Below, in pieces: positions 10,252 through 18,991 of a stretch of DNA of 64,000 nucleotides. How positions within the stretch are numbered: the stretch's first letter is position 1; every line of letters begins with the position of its first letter. The position numbers and the translations under genes were made by a program. Origin of the DNA: LSCE01 sp050485425 (GTDB lineage: Bacteria > Pseudomonadota > Gammaproteobacteria > Nitrococcales > Aquisalimonadaceae); assembly GCA_050485425.1 (NCBI GenBank), contig JBJHBJ010000002.1:107782-171781 (forward strand). The letters are read 5' to 3'. The notes below the pieces were generated by a model. That model saw only the letters and a program-made list of their open reading frames with translations. It was not told the DNA's origin and did no database searches.

Positions 10252-11742
10252 ATGGCAGAAGTGATTATCGTCGTCGAGGACTTGCGTGACTGGAAACCCT
10301 ATTACCCCAGCGAACGGGTGATCACGGCGGACGACTACCTGTTTGGCAACCAGGGAGGCGCGCCTTCCGGCGCCCGAGTACTGAATCTGTGTCGCAGCTA
10401 CAAGTACCTGAGTCTCGGGTACTATTGCTCGCTGCTGGCGGAAGCGCGCAACCACAAGGTGATCCCCACCGTCCGCACCATCAACGACCTCAGCCATCGG
10501 GCCATCTACAGCCTGGAAACCGAGGATCTGGACTCATCGCTGCAGAGGCTGATGCAGAAGGCGGGCACCTCGAAGGAGGACCGCTATGTGCTGGATATCT
10601 ACTTCGGCAAGACCCGGGACGCCGGGCTGGCGGATCTTGCCCGCCAGATCTTCGAGACCTTCACTGCACCGTTGCTGCGGGTGGAATTCCGCCACCAGGG
10701 AAAGTGGCGTATCAGTGGCATCCGCTCGGGCGCCTTGCACAGGCTCGAAGAGGCTCAGGAGGACGTGTTCGCGGAGGCGTTGGACAGCTTCAGCCGGCAT
10801 GTCTGGCGCAAGCAGCGTCAGCGTCGGCGATATCGTTACGACATGGCGATACTGCACGATCCCGAGGAAAAACTGCCGCCGTCCAATCCGCGTGCGCTCA
10901 AGAGTTTCGTCCGTGTGGGCAAGAGCCTGGGCATCGATGTGGAGCTGATCGAAAAGCGGGATTTCGCCCAGCTGGGCGAATACGATGCCTTGCTGATCCG
11001 CGAGACCACCGCGATTTCCGACCACACCTACCGTTTCGCCAAGAAGGCGGAAAGCGAAGGGCTGGTGGTGATGGACGATCCCAACTCCATTCTCCGGTGC
11101 ACGAACAAGGTGTACCTGGCGGATCTGCTGCGCACGAACAACATTGCCACGCCGAAAACGCGCATCCTCCACCATGCCCGACCCGGTGATCTGCAGCAAC
11201 TCGGCGACGAACTCGGTTTCCCGATGGTGCTGAAGATTCCGGACGGGTCCTTCTCCCGCGGTGTCATCAAGGTTGAGAGCCCGGACCGGCTGCGCAGTGC
11301 CGCTGACGAGCTGTTCCGCCGTTCGGACCTGATCCTGGCCCAGGAATTCCTGTTCACCGAATACGACTGGCGGATTGGCGTGCTCAACCGGAAGCCGATC
11401 TTTGCCTGTCAGTACTACATGTCCAAGGGGCATTGGCAGATTGTCGAGCACGGACCGAAAGGGCAGTTCAAGGAAGGTGGCGCGAAGACCTTCCCCACCA
11501 CCGAGGCGCCGCAGGACGTGGTCCGGCTCGCCGTGAAGGCCGCCTCGTTGATCGGCGACGGTCTCTATGGGGTGGATATCAAGCAGACGGCCGAACGCCA
11601 GGTGATCATCGAGGTCAACGACAACCCCAATCTGGACGCCGGCGTCGAGGATGCCTACCTGAAGGACGACCTCTACCGGATCATTCTGGAGGAGTTTCTC
11701 CGTCGTCTGGAGCGCAAGCGCATGGCTCTGGGGCAGGCATGA
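10252..11742 (+). CDS. RimK-like ATP-grasp amide ligase
   Basis: This 496-residue protein has an N-terminal region of about 190 residues specific to its subfamily, then a RimK-type preATP-grasp and ATP-grasp (about 200-490). Recognisable parts are the KIPDGSFSRGVIK phosphate-binding loop and the metal-binding EVNDNPNLDAG near residue 450. ATP-grasp RimK homologues form amide bonds between carboxylates and amino groups, for example poly-Glu on ribosomal protein S6. It is much longer than E. coli RimK (300 residues), so S6 should not be assumed as the substrate. It is tightly linked to the GNAT-C39 gene (3-bp gap) and overlaps the lipoprotein start (ATGA). Confidence 0.87.
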   Translation: MAEVIIVVEDLRDWKPYYPSERVITADDYLFGNQGGAPSGARVLNLCRSYKYLSLGYYCSLLAEARNHKVIPTVRTINDLSHRAIYSLETEDLDSSLQRLMQKAGTSKEDRYVLDIYFGKTRDAGLADLARQIFETFTAPLLRVEFRHQGKWRISGIRSGALHRLEEAQEDVFAEALDSFSRHVWRKQRQRRRYRYDMAILHDPEEKLPPSNPRALKSFVRVGKSLGIDVELIEKRDFAQLGEYDALLIRETTAISDHTYRFAKKAESEGLVVMDDPNSILRCTNKVYLADLLRTNNIATPKTRILHHARPGDLQQLGDELGFPMVLKIPDGSFSRGVIKVESPDRLRSAADELFRRSDLILAQEFLFTEYDWRIGVLNRKPIFACQYYMSKGHWQIVEHGPKGQFKEGGAKTFPTTEAPQDVVRLAVKAASLIGDGLYGVDIKQTAERQVIIEVNDNPNLDAGVEDAYLKDDLYRIILEEFLRRLERKRMALGQA

Positions 11743-12143
11743 AGGGGTTGCCAAGCCTGCTGATCGCTGGTTTGCTGTTGACAGGGTGCCAGTCGGCGCC
11801 GCCCCCGGATCCGCCGGAGGGGAGGTTTCCCGACGCTGCCGCCGGCGGTGGAGCGAAACCGGGCCTCAGCGACTATCACCGGCGGCGTCTCCAGCGTCTG
11901 GGTCTGGAGAATCCGGAACAGGATCTGGCGGCCGATCTGGCCGGACGCCCGGCATTGATCGAGGCGGTTCCCGTGCTGGGCGGCCGTATGTATTTCGTTG
12001 CCGACGAGATCCATGTCCTGACCGGGAAATGGGTGCTGGCAACCTTCGAGGATGGTCACATACGCGGCCATATGCTGCTGGAGTACAACGTCAACGAGGG
12101 CGGGGATATCCACTGGCGTCCCCTGATCAGCGATGTCGACTAA
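11739..12143 (+). CDS. Small lipoprotein of unknown function
   Basis: The ATG at 11739 overlaps the ligase stop codon and gives 134 residues. The N-terminus is a lipoprotein signal (LLIAGLLLTGC, lipobox Cys at about 17). A Pro/Ala/Gly-rich linker follows, then a compact domain containing MYFVADEIHVLTGKWVLATFEDGHI and ending HWRPLISDVD. It would be anchored in the envelope, probably in the outer membrane because residue +2 is Gln. No known domain is recognised. Its 3' end overlaps the L,D-transpeptidase gene by 11 bp, so ligase, lipoprotein and transpeptidase are translationally linked. Confidence 0.72.
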   Translation: MKGLPSLLIAGLLLTGCQSAPPPDPPEGRFPDAAAGGGAKPGLSDYHRRRLQRLGLENPEQDLAADLAGRPALIEAVPVLGGRMYFVADEIHVLTGKWVLATFEDGHIRGHMLLEYNVNEGGDIHWRPLISDVD

Positions 12144-13836
12144 GAAAAACCTGCTTTTCCCGAGCCAACTGCATTGGATTCCGCTTCTGGCGCTGCTGAT
12201 TCTGCTGGCCGGTGCCGCCGGCACGGCTGCGGCCCAGGATGATCCGCTGCGGGAAGCCTTGCGCTATCGGCTGGAGTCCATTCCGCCGGATCGGCCTCTG
12301 GTTTCCGGGCCGGATCCGATCCTCGGCTCGCAGGCGGTGCGGCGGTTTTACGAGCAACGGCTGTATCGCCCCGCCTGGGTGGATGAGGACGGCCAGACGC
12401 CATTGGCGGAGCAGTTGCTACGCGCGCTGGAACATGCGCGGCGGGAGGGCATGAATCCCCTCGACTACCAGAAGGAGTGGGTGGAGGATTCCCTGGCCCG
12501 CATCAAGGATCTGCGGGAGCGGGGTGCCGTGGAGCCCCGGCATCTGGTGGATATCGAGCTGCTGCTCAGCAGCACTTGGATGACGCTCGGCTCCCACAGC
12601 CTGCTCGGTCGTCTTGATCCGGAAACGGTCGATCCGCAATGGCGCATCCACCGGCGCGGCGGGGATCTGCACCTGCTGCTGGAGCAGGCCATCGAGGAGA
12701 GCGCCGTCTATCAGGGGCTGCGCGGCCTGCTGCCTCAGGACGTCGGTTATGCCCGCCTGCGCGAGGCGCTGGCGCGTTATCGCGGCATCGTGGACGACGG
12801 CGGCCTGGTGGAGGTGCCGGCCGGGCCCACCATGCGCCAGGGCGACCGGGGCGAGCGCATTGCGCTGATGCGCCAGCGGCTGATCCAGACCGGCGATCTG
12901 GAGGACAGCGACGTTGACGAGCCGGAGCGGTTCGATCGCGCACTCGATGGGGCTGTCCGCGCTTTCCAGACCCGGCACGGTCTGGAAGTGGACGGCCTGG
13001 TCGGGCGCAACACGCTGGCTGTGATGAACATTCCGGCCGAGCACCGCGTGCGCCAGATCATGGTCAACATGGAGCGCTGGCGCTGGATGCCGTCGGACCT
13101 GGGCGAGCGCTACATTCTGGTGAATATCGCCGGCTTCGAAATGATCGTGGTGGAGCAAGGGGAAACGGTGATCCGCCAGCGGGTGATCGTCGGCCGGGAC
13201 TACCGCCAGACGCCGGTGTTCTCCGGGCGCATGACCTACCTGGTGCTGAATCCGTTCTGGGAGGTGCCCAACTCCATTGCCGTGCGGGATCTGCTGCCGC
13301 AACTGCGCCGGGATCCGGCCTATTTCGACCGCATGGGCTTCCAGCTGTTCCAGGGCTGGGGTGCCGGTCAGCAGCAGATCGACGCCAGTACGGTGGACTG
13401 GCATGCGCTGTCCGCGGCCCGGTTCCCGTATCGGTTCCGTCAGCAGCCGGGGCCGCTGAACGCGCTTGGCACGGTCAAGTTCATGTTTCCGAACCAGTAT
13501 GCCGTCTACCTGCACGATACCCCGTCACGGGATCTGTTCCAGCGGGCGGACCGGGCCTTCAGCTCCGGTTGCATTCGCGTCGAGCGGCCCGGCGAGCTGA
13601 CCGAGTACCTGCTGGCCGACAGCAGCCGCTGGACGCCTGCTGCCGTGCGCTCTGCCCTGGATTCGCGCCGGGAGCAGACCATCACGCTACCCCGACCGAT
13701 TCCGGTGCACCTGCAGTACATGACCGCGTGGGTGGACAGGGAGGGCGTGGTGCACCTGCGTAATGATCTGTACAATCGCGATGCCCGCGTGGCGGATGCG
13801 TTGCAGGCACCTCCCAGGGTCATGGCCAATCTGTGA
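12133..13836 (+). CDS. L,D-transpeptidase, YcbB/LdtD type
   Basis: YcbB-type enzymes make 3-3 (mDap-mDap) peptidoglycan cross-links in the periplasm. The 567-residue product has an N-terminal signal or anchor (hydrophobic 15-33, AAAQ), a helical region with an inserted peptidoglycan-binding module (about 232-300, ending VDGLVGRNTLAVMN) and the catalytic YkuD domain (about 325-490). His461 and Cys480 in the HD...SSGCIRVERP signature form the active site. Length is slightly below E. coli YcbB (615). It begins inside the end of the lipoprotein gene. GATTATG-like promoters were not seen in front of it, which supports co-expression with the upstream group. Confidence 0.92.
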   Translation: MSTKKNLLFPSQLHWIPLLALLILLAGAAGTAAAQDDPLREALRYRLESIPPDRPLVSGPDPILGSQAVRRFYEQRLYRPAWVDEDGQTPLAEQLLRALEHARREGMNPLDYQKEWVEDSLARIKDLRERGAVEPRHLVDIELLLSSTWMTLGSHSLLGRLDPETVDPQWRIHRRGGDLHLLLEQAIEESAVYQGLRGLLPQDVGYARLREALARYRGIVDDGGLVEVPAGPTMRQGDRGERIALMRQRLIQTGDLEDSDVDEPERFDRALDGAVRAFQTRHGLEVDGLVGRNTLAVMNIPAEHRVRQIMVNMERWRWMPSDLGERYILVNIAGFEMIVVEQGETVIRQRVIVGRDYRQTPVFSGRMTYLVLNPFWEVPNSIAVRDLLPQLRRDPAYFDRMGFQLFQGWGAGQQQIDASTVDWHALSAARFPYRFRQQPGPLNALGTVKFMFPNQYAVYLHDTPSRDLFQRADRAFSSGCIRVERPGELTEYLLADSSRWTPAAVRSALDSRREQTITLPRPIPVHLQYMTAWVDREGVVHLRNDLYNRDARVADALQAPPRVMANL

Positions 13837-13958
13837 TCTGCTGACCAGTACTGCCTGGTCGGTTGATCTATGATGGTTTGAGATGGTCGCCCGGCTGGGC
13901 GTCAGCGCTTCCTTAACCATCCTTGCGGATGCGGCACCACCCGTTGCTGTGAGGTTCC

Positions 13959-14948
13959 GTGATCGTGTGCCCATTTTTCCTTCGCGTGCCGGTGTGCCGT
14001 GCCGTCGGCCTGTGCCTGCTGCTCGCGCTGGTTCTGTTCATGCCCTTGTCGGTGCTTGGTGCGCCTTCGGACGACAAACTGAGCTTCTCGGTCCGTTTCC
14101 GCGACGACATTACGCCCCACCGCGTGTTCGGCGTGTTCGTCATGCCCGGAGAACGGCTTGAGCTGGAAGTGGTGCGCGGGCGGGAGGGCAATTTCCTGAT
14201 GTCCGACCCCAGCGGGATTACCCGTGTGACCGGCAAGGCCCGCTGGAACTGGGTATCGCCGCAGACCCCTGGATTGCACGTGCTTCGGGTGACGCGCCTG
14301 GATACGCAGGAAATCATGACCCTGAACGTGTTCGTGAAGGTACCCGGCACCGAGGTACGGCAGGGGCGGGTCAATGGCTACCGGGTTGGCCATTATCCGC
14401 AGAAGCCGCTGCGCGGGCTCGCCGTGTACGAGCCGCCGCCGGGGTTTATCGAAGTGACGCCGTCCAACCAGTCGGTCCAGATCTCGCCGCACTTCACGTT
14501 GGGACAGTTCGTCTCCAAGCAGGGCGGGAATTACCCGCGCTACGTGGTGATCCGGGAGCGGCTGCTGCTGTTGCTGGAGGCGATTCTCGAAGAGGTGCGT
14601 GCCGAGGGGATTCCGGCGGAGACCCTGACCATCATGAGCGGTTTCCGCACACCCTGGTACAACTCCAGTATCGGGCAGGGCGAATACAGCCGGCATGTCT
14701 GGGGTGGGGCCGCGGACATCTATATCGACCAGCGTGCTCCGTACGGTCGCATGGACGATCTGAACGGCGACGGTCGCAGCGACGTCAACGATGCCCGCCT
14801 GCTGGCAAGCATCGTGGAGCGGGTGCAGCGGCGCCGCGGGCCGGTCAGCTTCATGGGCGGGCTGGGGATCTATGGACCGAGGCCGCACCGCGGTCCCTTC
14901 GTGCACGTGGACGTGCGGGGGTTCGAGGCCCGTTGGGAGTATCCCTGA
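13959..14948 (+). CDS. Secreted M15-family peptidase with EF-hand-like insertion
   Basis: The 329-residue protein has a signal sequence (about 12-35), an N-terminal beta-rich domain of unknown type (40-130) and a C-terminal M15/D-Ala-D-Ala carboxypeptidase-like domain. Likely zinc ligands are His246 and Asp253 (SRHVWGGAADI) and His316 (FVHVDVRG), matching the HxxxxxxD...HxD pattern. Between them a DxNxDGxxDxxD loop at 267-278 fits a calcium-binding EF-hand or dockerin-like loop. It starts with GTG (13959, or 13965). It lies 122 bp after the L,D-transpeptidase, and a weak GACCAG/CTGGTC hairpin at 13843-13860 sits between them. A role in peptidoglycan peptide trimming is inferred from family and neighbour. 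Confidence 0.8.
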   Translation: MIVCPFFLRVPVCRAVGLCLLLALVLFMPLSVLGAPSDDKLSFSVRFRDDITPHRVFGVFVMPGERLELEVVRGREGNFLMSDPSGITRVTGKARWNWVSPQTPGLHVLRVTRLDTQEIMTLNVFVKVPGTEVRQGRVNGYRVGHYPQKPLRGLAVYEPPPGFIEVTPSNQSVQISPHFTLGQFVSKQGGNYPRYVVIRERLLLLLEAILEEVRAEGIPAETLTIMSGFRTPWYNSSIGQGEYSRHVWGGAADIYIDQRAPYGRMDDLNGDGRSDVNDARLLASIVERVQRRRGPVSFMGGLGIYGPRPHRGPFVHVDVRGFEARWEYP

Positions 14949-16010
14949 TCAGTCAGGGATCCTGATCCATTGCTGGCTGAACCAGTAGAATCGTCCTGAC
15001 TCCGGTGAGGGGGCGGTGCAGTTGTAACGGGTCCGGCCCACCCCCAGCGATGCCGGCGGTTCCACCGAGAAACGGCGCTGGTCGCGGTCTTCCCAGTCCA
15101 CCTCCACCTGTCCCTGACGGCTGACGAAACAGCGCAGCTGCTCGAGCCGGGCATCACTGTCAGCCAGCCGAACGCGCATGCGCGGTGGATTCTGCCCGGT
15201 GATGACCGGATCCCAGGGTTCCAGGCTCTCCACCGGCAACCCCTTGGCACCGGCCTTTTGCCGGAACTCGCCGATTTCGGCGTAGGCTTCCGCCATCGGG
15301 AATCGCGGCACCGCCAGCAGGTCGGTGTCAGGCCCGATGGCCCCCGATTGCTGGCCGATTCCGATGTAGCCCAGCTCCGCCACCACGTCGGCGACGGTGC
15401 GGTTGTATTCCCCGTACGGATACGCGAACAGCATCGGAATACGTTCGGCATCCAGTTCCTCCGCCAGCCGTTCCCGGGCCTTGCGAATATCCGCCTCCAG
15501 CCGTTCCCGGTAGGCTTCCTCGCTTTCGCCATCACGGCGCCGGACCAGGTGATCGTGGGTTGCCGAGTGGTTGGCGAAGGTGGCGCCGTGGTCCTGCATC
15601 TCACGCATTTGCTCCCAACGCATGAAACCCGACAGCCCCTGATCCACCGGATCGGTGGCCACGAACACGGTAAAGGGCCATCCGCGCTCCTTGAGGCGCG
15701 GGTAGGCTTCGTTGTAAACCGAGGCGTAGGCGTCGTCGATGGTGATGGCAACGGTACGATCCGGAACGGGTTCGCCGGACCGCACATGTTCCAGGATCCG
15801 CTCCAGCGGCCAGATCTCGTAGCCCGCTTCATCGAGATGATCCAGGTGTGCCTCGAACTGTTCCAGCGTCACGCTGGTGGATGGGTACCGGTCTTCGCCG
15901 AAACGATGGTACATGAAGGCCACTGCGTGCCAGCCGCCGGCGTAGGCCGCCCCTGCCTCCGCGAAAAGCAGGGACACGGCCAGACTGAGTCCGAGGCGGA
16001 ATCGGCGCAT
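14949..16010 (-). CDS. Secreted polysaccharide deacetylase (NodB domain)
   Basis: A CE4-type deacetylase that would remove N- or O-acetyl groups from an envelope or extracellular polysaccharide. The 353-residue product has a signal peptide (1-24, AAYA). NodB-fold motifs are TIDDA with Asp92/Asp93, the metal-binding NHSATHDH (His148, His152) and AYPYGEYN. The start at 16010 is fixed by GGGAGAA seven bases upstream. About 90 residues after the catalytic domain form a beta-rich C-terminal part. It is convergent with the M15 gene, its stop codon starting one base after that gene ends, and divergent from the LpxH-like gene. Confidence 0.88.
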   Translation of the reverse strand: MRRFRLGLSLAVSLLFAEAGAAYAGGWHAVAFMYHRFGEDRYPSTSVTLEQFEAHLDHLDEAGYEIWPLERILEHVRSGEPVPDRTVAITIDDAYASVYNEAYPRLKERGWPFTVFVATDPVDQGLSGFMRWEQMREMQDHGATFANHSATHDHLVRRRDGESEEAYRERLEADIRKARERLAEELDAERIPMLFAYPYGEYNRTVADVVAELGYIGIGQQSGAIGPDTDLLAVPRFPMAEAYAEIGEFRQKAGAKGLPVESLEPWDPVITGQNPPRMRVRLADSDARLEQLRCFVSRQGQVEVDWEDRDQRRFSVEPPASLGVGRTRYNCTAPSPESGRFYWFSQQWIRIPD

Positions 16011-16198
16011 GGATGCGTTCTCCCGGCATGTGTTCGCAATCGGCAACAGGGTGGCTTGTCCGGCGCGCGGGTGCAAGGGATGAATCAGCGCTTTCCCGGC
16101 CGGCCCGGCTGCATTGTCATGGAACTGGCAAGGTGTGGACACGCCGATGTCACATTCGGCAGTCAGACTCCTCGCGAATCCGCACAGGAGGCTGTCCC

Positions 16199-17008
16199 AT
16201 GGAACCAGTACGCCATCTGCGTCCCAGCCGTTACCGCAGCATCTTCATCTCGGATACCCATCTGGGCTTTCGCGGCGCCCAGGCCGAATACCTGCTGGAT
16301 TTCCTGCGCTCCACCGAATCCGAATACCTGTTCCTGGTCGGCGATATCGTGGATATCCGGGCCTTGAAGCGCGGCATCTTCTGGCCCGAGGCCCACAACC
16401 TGGTGATTCGCGAGATTCTGCGCAAGGGTCTGGCCGGTACCCATGTCGTTTACCTGCCGGGCAACCATGATGCGCCGTTACGTGATTACGACGGCACCGT
16501 GCTGGACCAGATCAGGGTGGTGGATCGCTATATACACACCACGGCGGACGGCAAACGCCTGCTGCTGCTGCACGGCGATCAGTTCGATACCGTGGTGCAG
16601 TGCAGCCGCCTGGTATCGCTGCTCGGGGCGGGAGCCTACGACACGCTGATGCGCATCAACATCGTGGTCAACCGGTTTCGCCGCGCAATCGGTGCTCCCT
16701 ACTGGTCGCTGGCCGCACATATCAAGCGGCGGGTGGGGAATGCCCAGACCTATATCCGCCGCTTCGAGGAGGCCGTCGCCTTCGAAGCGCGCCGGCTGGG
16801 GCTGGATGGTGTGGTCTGCGGACATATTCATCTTGCGGCCATGAAGCAGGTGGGCGGGGTGCTGTACTGCAATGACGGCGACTGGGTGGAGAGCTGCACC
16901 TCGCTCGTGGAACGCCACGACGGCGTACTGGAGCTGCTGCACTGGTCTGACGCCCGTCACACCGTCATGGTGGAGGATGAGGTGCCTGCAGTGGCGGAGG
17001 TGGCATGA
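16199..17008 (+). CDS. LpxH-like metallophosphoesterase
   Basis: Calcineurin-fold phosphoesterase related to UDP-2,3-diacylglucosamine hydrolase. All five metal-binding blocks are present: SDTHLG, GDIVDI, PGNHD, HGDQFD and GHIHLA. An AGGAGG site 7 bases before the ATG at 16199 fixes the start, giving 269 residues. E. coli LpxH is about 240 residues and has different specificity residues; this longer subgroup is commonly found next to GT4 glycosyltransferases, as here, where the next gene overlaps by 4 bp. Lipid A synthesis or removal of a lipid-linked phosphate are both possible. Confidence 0.85.
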   Translation: MEPVRHLRPSRYRSIFISDTHLGFRGAQAEYLLDFLRSTESEYLFLVGDIVDIRALKRGIFWPEAHNLVIREILRKGLAGTHVVYLPGNHDAPLRDYDGTVLDQIRVVDRYIHTTADGKRLLLLHGDQFDTVVQCSRLVSLLGAGAYDTLMRINIVVNRFRRAIGAPYWSLAAHIKRRVGNAQTYIRRFEEAVAFEARRLGLDGVVCGHIHLAAMKQVGGVLYCNDGDWVESCTSLVERHDGVLELLHWSDARHTVMVEDEVPAVAEVA

Positions 17009-18024
17009 AAATCGCGCTGGTGACCGATGCCTGGGCCCCCCAGGTGAACGGGGTGGTGACCACACTGATGCAGGTGACCGAGGCGCTGGAGCGGGACGGG
17101 GACGAGGTCCACGTGCTGCATCCCGGGTTGTTTCGTTCCGTGCCTTGCCCCAGCTATCCGGAGATCCGCCTGGCGGTGATGGCTGGTCGGGAACTGCACC
17201 GGCGTCTTTCACTGCTGGATGCCGAGGCCGTGCACATCGCCACTGAAGGGCCGCTGGGTATGAGCGCCCGGCGCTGGTGTCTCCGTCACGACCGCCCGTT
17301 CACCACCGCGTATCACACCCAGTTCCCCCGCTACCTGCGCCTGCGCGCCCCGGTTCCGGAAAGCTGGACTTACGCCTGGCTGCGGCGGTTCCACGGTGCC
17401 GCCACGCGCTGCATGGTCGCCACCCCGGCCGTGCAATCGGAACTGCAACGGCGCGGTTTCCGCAACGTAGTGCCGTGGAGCAGGGGCGTGGACACCGCTC
17501 TGTTCCGCCCCCGAGACAAGGATTTCCTGCCCGGTCCGCGCCCCATTCACCTCTACATGGGGCGGGTGTCCGTGGAAAAGAACATTCAGGCGTTTCTCGA
17601 CCTGGAACTGCCCGGCAGCCGGTATGTGGTCGGTGGCGGACCGGATCTGGCGCGATTGCAGCAGCGCTATCCGGATGTCCGCTTTACCGGATTCCGCCAG
17701 GGCGAGGAACTCGCCCGGACGCTGGCCGCCGCGGATGTCTTCGTCTTCCCCAGCAGGACTGACACCTTTGGCCTGGTGATGCTGGAGGCCATGGCCTGCG
17801 GCGTGCCGGTGGCCGCCTATCCGGTAACCGGCCCGCTGGACGTGGTGGATGACGGCGTGACCGGCGCGCTGCATGAGGATCTGGGCGTTGCCGTCCGGCG
17901 GGCGCTGCGGGTTGATCCGGCGGCGTGCCTCGCTCACGCATGCCGCCACACCTGGCAGCGCAGCGCCCGGCAGTTCCGGGCGCACCTGGAACCGGTGGTG
18001 GACACGTTGCCACTGGCCGGCTGA
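17005..18024 (+). CDS. GT4-family glycosyltransferase
   Basis: The 339-residue product has the GT-B architecture: an N-terminal half beginning KIALVTDAWAPQVNGVVTT, typical of SQD2/MgtA/PimB-like mannosyl- or glucosyltransferases, and a C-terminal half with GRVSVEKN and the nucleotide-sugar-binding PSRTDTFGLVMLEAMACGVPV (EX7E-type motif). The likely acceptor is a lipid such as diacylglycerol or a phospholipid, by analogy with the family. It is translationally coupled (ATGA) to the LpxH-like gene, so the two probably act on one lipid pathway. Confidence 0.88.
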   Translation: MKIALVTDAWAPQVNGVVTTLMQVTEALERDGDEVHVLHPGLFRSVPCPSYPEIRLAVMAGRELHRRLSLLDAEAVHIATEGPLGMSARRWCLRHDRPFTTAYHTQFPRYLRLRAPVPESWTYAWLRRFHGAATRCMVATPAVQSELQRRGFRNVVPWSRGVDTALFRPRDKDFLPGPRPIHLYMGRVSVEKNIQAFLDLELPGSRYVVGGGPDLARLQQRYPDVRFTGFRQGEELARTLAAADVFVFPSRTDTFGLVMLEAMACGVPVAAYPVTGPLDVVDDGVTGALHEDLGVAVRRALRVDPAACLAHACRHTWQRSARQFRAHLEPVVDTLPLAG

Positions 18025-18042
18025 TCGTTACGACAGCGCTGA

Positions 18043-18840
18043 CTACTTCAGCAGGTCCGGCGTGCAGTGACTCTGCACTTCCTGCATCAGGTCATGGAAC
18101 AACTTGGGGCTGCCGGCGACGATATTGCCGCTGTCCATGAAGTTTTCCCCGCCGGTGAAGTCACCGACGACGCCGCCCGCCTCGCGGACCAGCAGCGCAC
18201 CGGCGGCAAGATCCCAGGGGTGCAGCCCGATTTCCCAGTAGCCGTCAAGCCGGCCGGCGGCGACATAGGCCAGGTCCAGGGCCGCGGAGCCCGCCCGCCG
18301 CAGGTCGGCGGCACGCTTGCTGACGCCTCGGAACATGTTCAGGTAGGCGTCCATATGCTGCGGCCTGCGAAATGGAAAGCCGGTGCCGATCAGCCGGCCG
18401 CTGAAGGATTTCTGCGGCCGCATGCGCAGCTTGCGCCCATCCAGGCTGGCGCCCTCGCCACGTGCGGCGGAAAACAGCTCCTGTCGCATCGGGTCGTAGA
18501 TCACGCCCACTTCCAGCCGGCCCTTGTGCTCCAGTGCAATGGACACGGCGAAGTGGGGCAGGCCGTGCAGGAAGTTGGTGGTGCCGTCCAGCGGGTCGAT
18601 GATCCAGCGGTAGTCGGCCTCGCCGTGACGCCCGGTTTCCTCGCCGATGATGGCGTGGTCCGGATAGGCCTTCTGCAGCACCTGGATGACTTCCTGCTCT
18701 GCCATGCGATCCACGTCGCTGACGAAGTCGTTCAGCCCCTTGGACTCCACCCGGATTCGATCCAGGCGGTCAACGTGGCGGGCAATGATACTTCCGGCGT
18801 TGCGCGCGGCGCGCACCGCAATGTTGACCATCGGGTTCAT
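18043..18840 (-). CDS. suhB: Inositol-1-monophosphatase SuhB
   Basis: SuhB hydrolyses inositol monophosphate in vitro and, in enterobacteria, also assists NusA-dependent rRNA antitermination. The 265-residue product starts at the ATG at 18840 (MNPMVNIAVRAARNAG). It has the metal-binding motifs GEETG, IDPLDGTTNF and WDLAAGALLVREAGG. Length matches E. coli SuhB (267). It is divergent from trmJ, the usual suhB/trmJ arrangement in this class. Confidence 0.96.
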   Translation of the reverse strand: MNPMVNIAVRAARNAGSIIARHVDRLDRIRVESKGLNDFVSDVDRMAEQEVIQVLQKAYPDHAIIGEETGRHGEADYRWIIDPLDGTTNFLHGLPHFAVSIALEHKGRLEVGVIYDPMRQELFSAARGEGASLDGRKLRMRPQKSFSGRLIGTGFPFRRPQHMDAYLNMFRGVSKRAADLRRAGSAALDLAYVAAGRLDGYWEIGLHPWDLAAGALLVREAGGVVGDFTGGENFMDSGNIVAGSPKLFHDLMQEVQSHCTPDLLK

Positions 18841-18991
18841 CAGGTTTCGCTCGGCGTCAAAGGGTGTTCGGGCAGGGGGCGCAGAATAACAGGAATAGGG
18901 GGGCGCGTGAAGAAACACACCGCCTGGCCGTGGCGTTTTCCGCCCCGACACGGGTACACTGGCGCGCCTGATTCACAGCCCGGCGTAAGCG

